DNA of 64,000 nt. It comes from DASQFQ01 sp963805525. GTDB lineage: Bacteria; Actinomycetota; Thermoleophilia; Solirubrobacterales; Solirubrobacteraceae. Of the stretch, positions 17,631 through 25,842 are shown one piece after another. Location: the NCBI GenBank assembly GCA_963805525.1, contig CAWDUT010000005.1, positions 1 to 64,000 on the forward strand, written 5' to 3'. The notes below the pieces were generated by a model, which ran no database searches, had not been told where the DNA came from, and was given only the letters and a program-made list of their open reading frames with translations. The position numbers and the translations under genes were made by a program. Each line of letters opens with the position of its first letter. Position 1 is the first letter of the stretch.

Positions 17631-17915
17631 CTAGTGGGCGACGCCGATGTGCTCGTGGCGGTGCCGGAAGGTCGTGCCTCCGACGCCGATGAGCAGGATG
17701 AGGCTGCCGGCGGCTCCGGCGCCGATGGCGGCCGAGGCCCAGTCGAAGCCGTCGTCGACGCTCTGCACGACGGGCGCGGGCTCGGGCTCGAGGACGACGC
17801 GGTCGGCGGGCTGCCGGTCGGGGGACGCGGGCACCGCGTGCGCGGCGGGGGCGGCGAGCGCCCCGGCGATGAGGCTGGCGGTGGCGAGGCGGGTGATGCG
17901 GTTCGAGACCTTCAT
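17631..17915 (-). CDS. small secreted or membrane-anchored protein
   Basis: A 94-residue protein with a signal peptide (MKVSNRITRLATASLIAG..., cleavage near AHAVPA), a proline/acid linker and one C-terminal membrane segment 'WASAAIGAGAAGSLILLIGVGG' followed by a histidine-rich basic tail (RHRHEH). ATG at 17915 follows AAGGAG. It is divergent from the large BTAD/SBP5 fusion gene, and the 117 bases between them must hold both promoters. No family is recognised. A partner role for the fusion protein is possible but unsupported beyond position. Confidence 0.72.
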   Translation of the reverse strand: MKVSNRITRLATASLIAGALAAPAAHAVPASPDRQPADRVVLEPEPAPVVQSVDDGFDWASAAIGAGAAGSLILLIGVGGTTFRHRHEHIGVAH

Positions 17916-18032
17916 GAGGGCTCCTTCCGAGGCGGTCGGCGAGTGGACGCCGGGGACGCTGATCCAGGCCGTTAGACGGGAGGTCTACGTCGGGTTTACT
18001 CACCAATCGACTGGCGTTAGGGTCGCGTCACG

Positions 18033-21000
18033 GTGGATGTGTGGCTGCTAGGGCCGCTCGAGGTTCGCCTCGGGGACGGGCCGGTGGACCTGGGTCCGCG
18101 CAAGCAGCGGGCGGTGCTCGCGATGCTCGCGCTGGAGGCGGGGAGGACGGTCTCGGCCGACCGCCTGGCCGAGGGGTTGTGGGGCGACTCGTTGCCGCCG
18201 AGCGCGGCGAAGATGGTGCAGCTGTACGTGTCGCGCCTGCGGCGTGCGCTCGACGGCGACGGCGTGCGAATCGTGACCCGGGGTCGCGGCTACGAGCTGC
18301 AGTTCGCGGACGGTGAGGTCGACGCGGCACGGGCGGAGCGGCTGCTGGGGGAGTCGCGGCCGCGCGAGGCGCTTTTGCTTTGGCGCGGCGAGCCGCTGTC
18401 GGACCTTGCCGACGAGCCGTTCGCGGGAGCCGAGATCCGGCGCCTCGACGATCTGCGCCTGCGCGCCACCGAGATGGCGGTTGACGCCGACTTGGCGGCC
18501 GGGCGCCACGCCGAGCTGACCGGCGAGCTCGACCGGCTGGTCGCCGAGCACCCGCTGCGTGAACGCCTGCACGGCCAACGGATGCTCGCGCTCTACCGCG
18601 CGGGGCGGCAGTCCGAGGCGCTGGCCGCCTACCGTGCCGCGCGCACCGATCTGGTCGAGCAGGTCGGCGTCGAGCCCGGCGCCGAGCTCCACCGCCTGCA
18701 CGAGCAGATCCTCGCGCATGACCCGGCGCTGGACCTGCCCGCGCCGGCCGAGTCGGAGCCGGTTACCGGATCGCGCGCTCCGCCGCGAGCGCGCTCTCGC
18801 GCCGCGCTGGTGGGCGCGGCTGTGCTGTTGCTCGCCGGGATCACCGCGTTCGGGGTCATCCGCGTACTGGAGCCCGACAGCCTCCCCGGCATCGGTGAGG
18901 ACGCGGTGGGCGTGCTCGATCCGGACGGCGGCCGCATCACGAGGGAGTACGCGGTGGGCCGCGGTCCTGGCGCGATGACGACCGACGGGCGTAGCGTCTG
19001 GGTCGCCAACCAGCGCGACGGCACTGTCTCGCGCATGCAGCGCGAGGGCGATGAGGTGGTGACGATCACGACAGGGGGCGCGCCCGCGGCGCTGGCCCTC
19101 GGCGCGGGCTCGCTGTGGGTGGCGGACGGCGAAGGGCGGCAGGTCGCGCAGGTCGATCCGGCCGCGAACAAGGTGGTGCGACACATCGACGCGGCGAACG
19201 CTCCGCGCTCGCTCGCGCTGGCGGACGGCGCGCTGTGGGTCGTCTCCGGCGTCGACGGCAGCCTGCTCCGGATCGAGCTCGACCGCCCGCAGGCCGCGCG
19301 CGCGGTCCGACTCGGTGCGAGGGCGACCGCGATCGCCGCCGGCGCGGGCGCGCTCTGGGTGGCGAGCGAGGAAGCCCGCGCCGTCACGCGCGTCGACCCG
19401 CGCTCGAGCGCCGTGGTGGCCTCGATCCCGGTCGGGAATGCCCCGAGCGCGCTGGCGGTGGGCGACGGCGCTGTCTGGGTGGTCAGCCGCAGCGAAGGGA
19501 CGCTCACGCGCGTCGATCCCCGCACGAACGCGACTTCGGGATCCGTGCGCGTGGGCACTGACCTGACCGATGTCGCGGTCGGTAAAGGCGCCGTGTGGGT
19601 GGCCGGCGGCGAGGAAGGAACCGTGACCCGCGTCGACTCCGGCGACCTGCGGGTGGTCACGAAGCGCAAGACCGGAAGCAGCCCCTCGGCGGTCGCGGTC
19701 GCCGGCGGCTCGGTCTGGGTTGCGGCCGTCCCGTCCGAGGCGGCACACCGGGGCGGGACGCTGCGAGTGGACCTGCCCTCGACGATCGACGTCGCGGCGA
19801 ACGTGATCAGCGACGCCGGCTACAGCCCCGAATCCGGCTTGGTCACCTCGCTCGCCTACGACGGGCTCCTCGCCTACCGCCGCGTCGGCGGCCGCGCCAG
19901 CGCGACGCTGGTCGGCGCGCTCGCGACGCGGCCACCGGCCCCCAGCCCCGACCGGCGCACGTACGTCTTCACGCTCCGCAGCGGCTTGCGCTACTCGGAC
20001 GGCACGCCGGTGAGCGCACACGACTTCCGTGCGTCGATGGAGCGCTACCTGGGCACCACCCGCGACGCGTTCCCGCCGTACTTCGCGGGCATCGTCGGCG
20101 CACGGCGCTGCATCAGCGGGCGCGGGAGATGCGATCTCTCACGGGGGATCGAGTCGGATGAGCGCACGCGGACGATCACCATCCACCTGACCGCGCCGGA
20201 CTCGGACTTCCTGCACAAGCTCACGCTGCCCTTCGCGTACGTCGTGCCGGCCGGCACGCCCGCCAGCAGACGGATAGACCTCGCCCCGCCGGGCACCGGT
20301 CCCTACCGCTTCGCCGGTTGGCATGCACCCCGCGGCGGCGCGCTCGTCCGCAACGCCCGCTTCCGGCCGACCGCCGCGCGGCCGGCCGGGTTCGCGGACC
20401 GGATCGAGATCACGCGGAGCACGCCCGGTCGGGTCGAGGCGAACGTCGCGGCCGTCGAGCGCGGCAGCGCGGATGTGACGTGGGTCAGCCCGCCCTTCCA
20501 GGAGGTTCGCTCGCGCGAGCGCCTCGCGGCGCTGGTCGCTCGCGCGCCGGGGAGGCTGTACAGCAGTGCCAGCGCCGGGAAGGTGTGGATGTTCCTCAAC
20601 ACCCGGCGCCCGCCGTTCGATGACCCTCGCGTCCGCCGGGCGGTCAACTTCGCCACCGATCGCGCTGAGCTGGTCGAGCGCGTCGGCGGTCCCGAGGTCG
20701 CCGCCGCGGCGTGCCAGACCATCCCCGCCGCGTTCCCCGGCTTCTCGCCCTACTGCCCCTACACCGTCGGTCGGGCGCGCGGCGGGTGGATCGCGCCGGA
20801 TCTCGCGCACGCACGCCGCCTCATCGCCGAGTCCGGCACGGCTGGCGCCACGGTGGTCATCGAGATCCCGGAGTGGCAGCGCCCTGTCGGTGCCTACTTC
20901 GTGTCACTGCTGCAGGACCTCGGGTTCCGGGCGCGAGCGCACGTGGCCAGCGTCGACGAGTACTTCAAGGGCATCTACCGGCCTGGCTCGCGCGCGCAGA

Positions 21001-21329
21001 TGGGCTGGGCGGGCTGGGCCGCCGACTACATGAGCGCGTCCAACTTCATCGAGCCCCTGTTCGGCTGCCCCACACGCGCCAACCGGCACGCCGAGAACAC
21101 CTCCCGCCTCTGCTCAGAGAGGGTGATGACGGCGATCCGGCGCGCGCAGGCGAGCGCCCCCGACGACGCCGCGGCGGCGTGGGCGGTCGCGGATCGGCGC
21201 ATCGTCGACCTCGCGGCCGCGGTCCCGTACGTGGATGGCCGCACGACGGTGTTCGTCTCGAAGCGGGTCGGCAACGTCACGCCCCACCCGCAGTTCACGA
21301 CGCTGCTGGAACGGATGTGGGTTCGGTGA
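18033..21329 (+). CDS. BTAD regulator fused to 7-blade propeller and SBP5 domain
   Basis: A 1098-residue three-part protein. Residues 1-95 form an OmpR/SARP-type winged helix (LGPLEVRLGDG, PRKQRAVLA, YVSRLRRAL) and residues 96-230 a bacterial transcriptional activation domain. A single membrane helix spans about 257-277. Residues 300-570 make a propeller with seven blades. Each blade ends in a WVA/WVV motif, with tryptophans at 323, 362, 402, 442, 482, 522 and 562, almost exactly 40 residues apart. Residues 572-1098 are a family 5 extracellular solute-binding domain (peptide/nickel type). The layout implies a cytoplasmic DNA-binding end and an external ligand-sensing end. GTG at 18033 begins the winged helix directly. 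No ABC permease lies nearby, so sensing is likelier than transport. Confidence 0.88.
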   Translation: MDVWLLGPLEVRLGDGPVDLGPRKQRAVLAMLALEAGRTVSADRLAEGLWGDSLPPSAAKMVQLYVSRLRRALDGDGVRIVTRGRGYELQFADGEVDAARAERLLGESRPREALLLWRGEPLSDLADEPFAGAEIRRLDDLRLRATEMAVDADLAAGRHAELTGELDRLVAEHPLRERLHGQRMLALYRAGRQSEALAAYRAARTDLVEQVGVEPGAELHRLHEQILAHDPALDLPAPAESEPVTGSRAPPRARSRAALVGAAVLLLAGITAFGVIRVLEPDSLPGIGEDAVGVLDPDGGRITREYAVGRGPGAMTTDGRSVWVANQRDGTVSRMQREGDEVVTITTGGAPAALALGAGSLWVADGEGRQVAQVDPAANKVVRHIDAANAPRSLALADGALWVVSGVDGSLLRIELDRPQAARAVRLGARATAIAAGAGALWVASEEARAVTRVDPRSSAVVASIPVGNAPSALAVGDGAVWVVSRSEGTLTRVDPRTNATSGSVRVGTDLTDVAVGKGAVWVAGGEEGTVTRVDSGDLRVVTKRKTGSSPSAVAVAGGSVWVAAVPSEAAHRGGTLRVDLPSTIDVAANVISDAGYSPESGLVTSLAYDGLLAYRRVGGRASATLVGALATRPPAPSPDRRTYVFTLRSGLRYSDGTPVSAHDFRASMERYLGTTRDAFPPYFAGIVGARRCISGRGRCDLSRGIESDERTRTITIHLTAPDSDFLHKLTLPFAYVVPAGTPASRRIDLAPPGTGPYRFAGWHAPRGGALVRNARFRPTAARPAGFADRIEITRSTPGRVEANVAAVERGSADVTWVSPPFQEVRSRERLAALVARAPGRLYSSASAGKVWMFLNTRRPPFDDPRVRRAVNFATDRAELVERVGGPEVAAAACQTIPAAFPGFSPYCPYTVGRARGGWIAPDLAHARRLIAESGTAGATVVIEIPEWQRPVGAYFVSLLQDLGFRARAHVASVDEYFKGIYRPGSRAQMGWAGWAADYMSASNFIEPLFGCPTRANRHAENTSRLCSERVMTAIRRAQASAPDDAAAAWAVADRRIVDLAAAVPYVDGRTTVFVSKRVGNVTPHPQFTTLLERMWVR

Positions 21330-21341
21330 GTCTGGACTCAC
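21326..21341 (+). terminator. hairpin GTGAGTC-TG-GACTCAC
   Basis: A perfect 7-bp stem with a two-base loop overlaps the stop of the BTAD/SBP5 gene. There is no T-tract, so termination is only probable. Confidence 0.4.
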
Positions 21342-21700
21342 TCCGGGCGGCGACGGTCTTGGAGCTCTCGTATCGCGTGCATGCGAATCGGTCGCGTCTT
21401 CGTATTGCACCAGCGCGCCTGACTTGAATCGGACTTCCCATCGACCGGCAACCGCGGACATCGCCGGCTCTTCGTCTGTATGCCGACGTCCCATCGTCTC
21501 GCGACTGCTGCTTTCTGCTTTGTTGCGAGCGTCTTGGTAAGCGAACCCGAGACGTCCCCAACGGACGACGAGCGAGCGTGCGCTCGGGTTCTCAAGACAC
21601 CCGCTTGGGACGTCCTAGCGGGCGTGGGTCTACGCGATTTCAAGGCGCTCGCTCCCCGTCCCTGGCGGTAGCAACAAGCGTGAGATGTCTGCCACCCACA
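21342..21700. other. intergenic, nothing firm
   Basis: About 360 bases between the fusion gene and the MarR gene. Fragments such as GGCGCTCGCTCCCCGTCC near 21650 resemble the left arm of the dispersed hairpins, but no complete copy is present. Confidence 0.3.
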
Positions 21701-22144
21701 TCATGTTGCGTGTTTGTCTTCGAGCCCTGCTTCGAGGTTGTCGAGGAGCTCCGCGAGCAGGGCGGTCTGGTCATCGGTGAGCTGGGAGCGCAGGCGCTCG
21801 TCGTGACGCGCGGCGACCTGTCGTAGGCGCCCGAACAGCTGTTCGCCGGCGGGCGTGAGCGCCGTGCGCTGGACCCGCCGGTTGTCGGCCTCGCGCCAGC
21901 GGCGGACGAGTCCGCGGGCTTCCAGCGCGTTGAGGTGATGGGTCAGGGTGGGGCCGCTGATGCCCATCGCCTCGGCGATCTGCGCCTGGGTGCCCCACTG
22001 CTCGGAGCGCACGAGCACCAGCACCTGCCAGGTCGAGGCCGAACCGCCCGCCTCGGCCATCGCCCGCTCGAAGGCTTGCGTGACCACGCGCGCGGTGCGG
22101 GCGAGGCGCAGGCCGATCGGCGGCATCACGGGAGGGCCGGTCAT
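21701..22144 (-). CDS. MarR-family transcriptional regulator
   Basis: A 147-residue winged-helix protein. The recognition region is 'TQAQIAEAMGISGPTLTHHLNALEARGLVRR' (about residues 51-83), and the wing contains DNRRVQRTALTPAG, the usual MarR signature. It should bind as a dimer to the spacer shared with the divergent oxidoreductase operon, where two 11-bp repeats are seen. MarR proteins usually repress and are released by small ligands or oxidants. The ATG at 22144 begins MTGPPV; a second methionine at residue 7 is an alternative. Confidence 0.88.
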   Translation of the reverse strand: MTGPPVMPPIGLRLARTARVVTQAFERAMAEAGGSASTWQVLVLVRSEQWGTQAQIAEAMGISGPTLTHHLNALEARGLVRRWREADNRRVQRTALTPAGEQLFGRLRQVAARHDERLRSQLTDDQTALLAELLDNLEAGLEDKHAT

Positions 22145-22166
22145 GCGCGGATGCTACCAGCACATA

Positions 22167-22192
22167 TTGATATCTAAGCGTTTGATGTCTAA
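22167..22192. promoter_or_regulatory. probable MarR operator
   Basis: TTGATATCTAA (22167-22177) and TTGATGTCTAA (22182-22192) are direct repeats 15 bases apart in the spacer between the MarR gene and the divergent oxidoreductase operon. This is the only AT-rich patch nearby, so a promoter probably overlaps it. Confidence 0.55.
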
Positions 22193-22238
22193 TATTCTCG
22201 GGGACAAGGTTGTCGACCGCCCTCTAAGGAGCGTGAGC

Positions 22239-23102
22239 ATGCGGCTCAGCATCAGCATCACCGACTACTCGTGGCCGAGCCCGCCATCGGCCCTGGGTTC
22301 CGAGCTCGCCCGCGTCGTGCGCGCCGCAGATGACGCGGATCTGGACACGGTGTGGGTGGCCGACCACCTGATCCAGGCCGACCCGGCGAGCACCCCCGAT
22401 GCCGAGATGCTCGAGGCCTACACGACGCTCGGCTTCCTCGCCGCACAAACCCGGCGCGTGCGGCTCGGCACCATGGTCAGCGGTGTCACCTTCCGACCGG
22501 CGAGCCTGCTCATCAAGGCCGTGACCACGCTCGACGTGCTCTCCGGCGGGCGCGCCTGGCTCGGCGTCGGCGCCGGCTACCAGGAGGACGAGGCGCGCGC
22601 GATGGACCTGCCGCTCCCGCCCATCGCCGAACGGTTCGAGTTTCTCCACGAGACGCTACGGCTCGCGCTGCAGATGTGGTCGGGCGACAGCTCGCCGTTC
22701 GAGGGGCGCCACCTCCACCTCGAACGGCCTCTGAGTCACCCGCCCTCACTGCACAAGCCGCACCCGCCGATCCTGATCGGCGGGATGGGCGAGCGCAAGA
22801 CACTGCGCCTGGTAGCCAAGTACGCCGACGCCTGCAACCTCTTCGACATCCCCGACGAGGGCAAGACAATCAAGCGCAAGCTGGAGATCCTGGCCCGGCA
22901 TTGCGACGCGGTCGGCCGGCCCTATGAGCAGATCGAGAAGACGGTCAGCACGCGACTGAACCCGGAGGAGTCGCCGCAGGTGTTCGCCCAGCGTTGCGCC
23001 GCTCTCGCCGCGCTCGGCATCGAGCACGCCGTCGTCATCACGGCCGGGCCGTGGACCGTGGACGCCGTCGCGCGCCTGGCGGCCGCGCAGGCGCAGGAGT
23101 AG
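22239..23102 (+). CDS. LLM-class (F420/FMN) oxidoreductase
   Basis: A 287-residue luciferase-like monooxygenase family protein with a TIM-barrel layout. It has 'LDTVWVADHL' early, the 'TRRVRLGTMVSGVTFRPASLLIKAVTTLDVLSGGRAWLGVGAGY' core typical of F420-dependent members (shown here only as family landmarks RLGTMV, KAVTTLD, GVGAGYQ), and 'PHPPILIGGMGERKTLRL' near residue 180. Such enzymes oxidise or reduce small organic molecules with F420 or FMN. The ATG at 22239 follows AAGGAG at 8 bases. It heads an operon with DUF1707, SnoaL and membrane-protein genes, and it is divergent from its probable MarR regulator. The substrate is unknown. Confidence 0.86.
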   Translation: MRLSISITDYSWPSPPSALGSELARVVRAADDADLDTVWVADHLIQADPASTPDAEMLEAYTTLGFLAAQTRRVRLGTMVSGVTFRPASLLIKAVTTLDVLSGGRAWLGVGAGYQEDEARAMDLPLPPIAERFEFLHETLRLALQMWSGDSSPFEGRHLHLERPLSHPPSLHKPHPPILIGGMGERKTLRLVAKYADACNLFDIPDEGKTIKRKLEILARHCDAVGRPYEQIEKTVSTRLNPEESPQVFAQRCAALAALGIEHAVVITAGPWTVDAVARLAAAQAQE

Positions 23103-23104
23103 CC

Positions 23105-23521
23105 ATGACCGCGCGCCGCACCCCTCGCCCGCCCGAGCGCCTGCGTGTCGGCGATCGGGAGCGTGCCGAGGCCGCCGATCGCCTGTCCGCGCATGCCGCT
23201 GCCGGCCGTCTGAGCATCGACGAGCTCGAGCAGCGTCTCGAGACCGTGCACTCAGCGGTGCACGCCCGCGACCTGCACGCGGTCGAGGCCGACCTGCCCA
23301 GCACGGCCCGACGCCCCGAGCCGTATCGGCCGGCGCCGCTCGTGCCGATCGCGATCACGGCGCTGCTGGCCGCCGTGCTCGCGACCATCGCGGCGGGGCA
23401 CCCGATCCCGCCGCTGTTCATCGCCGCCGCCCTGCTGTGGCGCGCCGGCGCCCGCAGCGGCGGCCGGAGCGCCGACCTTGTTCGCCCTCTGGGCGAACCG
23501 CGACCACGAAACGGAGCCTAG
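23105..23521 (+). CDS. DUF1707 protein with two membrane helices
   Basis: A 138-residue protein. The DUF1707 module occupies residues 10-65 ('RLRVGDRERAEAADRLSAHAAAGRLS', 'ELEQRLETVHSA', 'L..VEADLP'). It is followed by two short membrane segments around residues 78-115. The start codon lies two bases after the upstream stop, so it is translationally close to the LLM gene. A second DUF1707 protein occurs at 2348. The role is unknown; such proteins often sit in envelope or stress operons. Confidence 0.8.
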   Translation: MTARRTPRPPERLRVGDRERAEAADRLSAHAAAGRLSIDELEQRLETVHSAVHARDLHAVEADLPSTARRPEPYRPAPLVPIAITALLAAVLATIAAGHPIPPLFIAAALLWRAGARSGGRSADLVRPLGEPRPRNGA

Positions 23522-23523
23522 AA

Positions 23524-23955
23524 ATGTCCGAGCAGAACAAGCGCGTCACCCGCGCCGTGCTCACCGAGCTGTTCGCCGAGGGCAACCTCGACGCCGCCGA
23601 TGAGCTCATCCACCCCGATTTCATCAACCACGAACTCCCGCCCGGCAACCCGCAAGGCGCGGAGGGCCTGAAGCAGACGGTCAGCTGGCTACGCGGGCTC
23701 TGGGGCGACATGCGCGCCGAGATCAAGGACGAGATCTGCGAAGGCGACAAGGTCGTCGCGCGCGTGATCATGCACGGTCACCACGTCGGCGAATTCCTCG
23801 GCAGACCGCCGAGCGGCAAGCAGTTCGCCGCACAGCAGATCCACATCTGGTGACTGCGGGACGGCAAGGTGATCGAACACTGGTCCTGCCGCGATGACCT
23901 CACCCAAGCGTTACAGCTCGGCTTGATCGGCGATAGCGACGAAGGCTCGTCATGA
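23524..23955 (+). pseudogene. SnoaL-like polyketide cyclase family gene with in-frame TGA
   Basis: The frame encodes a SnoaL/ester-cyclase-like alpha+beta barrel: 'LFAEGNLDAADELIHPDFINHELP', 'GLKQTVSWLRGLW', 'KVVARVIMHGHHVGEFLGRPPSGK'. A TGA at 23851-23853 follows QQIHIW, exactly where family members read HIWRLRDGK. The same frame continues with LRDGKVIEHWSCRDDL and ends at 23955. An arginine CGA to TGA change explains the stop. The full-length frame overlaps the next gene by ATGA, showing the ancestral operon structure. The truncated 109-residue product would lack the last strand of the barrel. Read-through is conceivable but unsupported. Confidence 0.75.
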
Positions 23956-24623
23956 TCAGATCCACCCTCCTCAAACGCCCCAAGCGCGACCGCGGGGCAC
24001 TCAGCGGACCGCTGGCCGGTGTGACCTTCGCCGCCAGCCTGGTGGCCTTGAACGCCCTCTCCGACGCCCCCTACCCGATGCCCGGCGCCGAGCCGCCCGC
24101 CATCCGGCGCTACTTCTCCCAGGAACACCGCGCGGCACGGCTCGGGGCCGTCGCGCAGCTCGCGTGCGCCGCGTCGCTCGGCCGGTTCACCGCCTCCGTC
24201 GCAGCCCTCGCGGCGCGCTCGGGACGCGGCTCGCGCGGCTTGCGCGCGGCGTCGGTGGCGGGTGGCGCGCTCGCGACCGCCTCGCTTGCCATCTCGGCGC
24301 TCACCACCGTCACGCTGACGACCAAGAGGGCCGACCAGGACTCGGCCGCGGACACGCTCTACCGGCTGATGTTCGTGACCGGCGGGCCGATACACGGGAT
24401 CGGACTCGGACTGCTGACCGGCTCGCTCGGCCTTGCCGGGCTCCGGACCAGCGAGCTGCCTCGCCGGCTCTCGAAAGCCGCGCTGGCGTCCTCGGTCGCG
24501 GGCGCGCTCTCCCCGCTCGCACTCGTCGGAACGCCCGGGCTGCTGTTCATTCCGCTCGGCCGGCTCTCCGCGCTCGCGATCAGCGCGGTCGCCGGCGCCC
24601 GGCTCGCACAGGCCAAGGGCTGA
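23952..24623 (+). CDS. integral membrane protein of unknown function
   Basis: A 223-residue alanine/leucine-rich protein with about five to six membrane segments, in the size range of DUF4386-like proteins but without a decisive motif. The N-terminus is basic (LLKRPKRDRG). The segment 'PMPGAEPPAIRRYFSQEH' between the first two helices suggests an extracytoplasmic loop. The ATG overlaps the end of the SnoaL frame (ATGA), so it is the last gene of the MarR-linked operon. A hairpin directly follows. Confidence 0.72.
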   Translation: MIRSTLLKRPKRDRGALSGPLAGVTFAASLVALNALSDAPYPMPGAEPPAIRRYFSQEHRAARLGAVAQLACAASLGRFTASVAALAARSGRGSRGLRAASVAGGALATASLAISALTTVTLTTKRADQDSAADTLYRLMFVTGGPIHGIGLGLLTGSLGLAGLRTSELPRRLSKAALASSVAGALSPLALVGTPGLLFIPLGRLSALAISAVAGARLAQAKG

Positions 24624-24624
24624 A

Positions 24625-24647
24625 CCCGCGCTACAGCCACGCGCGGG
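24625..24647 (+). terminator. hairpin CCCGCGC...GCGCGGG
   Basis: A perfect 7-bp stem with a 9-base loop begins two bases after the operon's last stop codon. No T-tract follows, as is usual in such GC-rich genomes. Confidence 0.5.
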
Positions 24648-24769
24648 TGGGATCGCGCGGAGCCGCGGAACTCCGATCGCGCCTCCCGGCTGCGAGGCCG
24701 GTGAGCGCCTAGGACCGCGGCGCGGCCGTCCTCTGAGGCCGAGATGTCAAGCGCCATCGCGTTGACGAT

Positions 24770-25003
24770 TGACCTAACTTCCGCCACGGTGTCTTGCGCG
24801 CGTGTTCGGAGTAGGGTGGGGAGTGAGGCTGGCCCTGCGGCCAATAATCCCGGCCGAAGCGCGAAGTACTGCCGACGGAGCGACACGCGCAACGAGGAAA
24901 CGCACGAACGGCGACGGGATCGACTGTGGGACCGCTTTCGTCGGGTCTCTCCTCTTCCGCCCGGCGGGGCTTTCCAAGTGAAGAAACAGGCAAGGAGCCA
25001 GCG
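24770..25003 (+). ncRNA. conserved 5' leader, copy 2 (candidate structured RNA)
   Basis: Closely similar to 4361-4592 in sequence and in distance to the small ORF. The TGGCC-CTGC-GGCCA hairpin is identical. Near 24930 the stem GGGACC...GGTCTC replaces GGGGCC...GGCCTC of the other copy, a paired G-C to A-T change. The ribosome binding site AAGGAGCCAGCG is identical. High conservation of untranslated sequence between copies 20 kb apart suggests that the leader itself is functional. Confidence 0.45.
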
Positions 25004-25216
25004 ATGGTTTCCGTCATAGAACGCAGGAAGCACCCCCGCTCGAAGGATCCGGCGGGTCGTGTGTCGCGTCACGCCCAGCGACGAGTGGATGAGCGCGTGA
25101 AAGACGTCATGGCGCGTCGCGACGCCGCGGCCGCCCAGCGACGCGACTCGAACTCAGATCAGCCCTTCCGGGCAGGGCGCCCGACCGCTTCTCGGCGCGT
25201 GACACCCGGCGCATAG
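25004..25216 (+). CDS. small basic protein, copy 2 of the duplicated leader/sORF unit
   Basis: A 70-residue homologue of the protein at 4593-4802. It shares the SKDPAGR motif and the segment SRHAQRRVDERV.DVMARRD. The C-terminal 20 residues diverge most. Differences between the copies keep the frame open and favour charge-conserving changes (R to K, E to Q), which supports translation. No known family is recognised. It lies just upstream of an att-like tRNA fragment (25264-25289). Confidence 0.65.
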   Translation: MVSVIERRKHPRSKDPAGRVSRHAQRRVDERVKDVMARRDAAAAQRRDSNSDQPFRAGRPTASRRVTPGA

Positions 25217-25263
25217 CATTCTCGAGGTCTCGAGCGCCGCCGTACATCCGCTTGTTCTCAGGA

Positions 25264-25289
25264 CTGAACATCGTGGTGTCCCCGGTCGA
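25264..25289 (+). other. imperfect tRNA-Phe 3'-end fragment (att-like)
   Basis: CTGAACATCGTGGTGTCCCC followed by GGTCGA matches the tRNA-Phe-like anticodon-loop-to-T-arm sequence at 63218-63259, except for one substitution (C for A) and one missing T. No other tRNA parts are present here. It could be a decayed attachment site, about 1.8 kb from the integrase relic. Confidence 0.4.
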
Positions 25290-25384
25290 AATGCGCGACG
25301 AGCACGCGCCTTACCTGCGCCCTCCGCGCGATCGGCACTGGACGTGTCGCGGGACTTGGGCGTCGGTGGCTTAGCATCGCGAGG

Positions 25385-25779
25385 GTGAGTGACGCATCGC
25401 CTGCGTTCGCCTCGCCTTCGGATCTGCCCGCGCCCGCTGGCTACAGCCATGTCGTGACGATCCCTGCCGGTCGGCTTGTCTGGACCTCGGGGCAGGTCGG
25501 TATCGCCGCCGACGGCAGCGTCCCGAGCGGATACGAAGCTCAGACGCAGCTCGTATTCGAGAATGTCGGTCGAGCGCTCGCGGCAGCTGGTGCCGGCTGG
25601 CATGACGTTGTCAAGCTGACCTTCTACGTCGTCAGCGTCGATGAGCTGGCGATCATCCGGGCGGTGCGTGACGAGACGTCAATACGGCCGCGCCGCCGAC
25701 AAGCTCGCTCGTCCAGGTCGCCGGACTGTTCCGGCCCGACCTCCTGATCGAAGTCGAGGCTGTCGCGTCGATCGTATGA
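25385..25779 (+). pseudogene. RidA/YjgF-like enamine deaminase, frameshifted
   Basis: The frame from GTG 25385 encodes a RidA-type protein: 'SHVVTIPAGRLVWTSGQVGIAADGSVPSGYEAQTQLVFENVGRALAAAGAGWHDVVKLTFYVV', shown as the landmarks WTSGQVG, TQLVFENV, VVKLTFYV. At about 25676, just after VRDE, the frame shifts. The true continuation is VNTAAPPTSSLVQVAGL and LLIEVEAVASIV, ending at 25779. The catalytic arginine region is therefore split. RidA removes reactive enamine intermediates from PLP enzymes. One indel could be a sequencing error; otherwise the gene is dead. Confidence 0.75.
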
Positions 25780-25842
25780 GCCACGGCGCGTTGCGCGCGC
25801 CCACCCGTGACGCCCAGGAGTACCCTCGTTTCAGGAGCAGTC

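Noticed and set aside
18990..19740. A 120-base periodicity that looks like tandem DNA repeats
   Set aside because: The period is the 40-residue propeller blade. DNA similarity between units is low outside the WVA motif codons.
18048..20021. A 657-codon open frame on the minus strand
   Set aside because: It is the mirror frame of the BTAD/propeller gene and has no family motif or sensible start.
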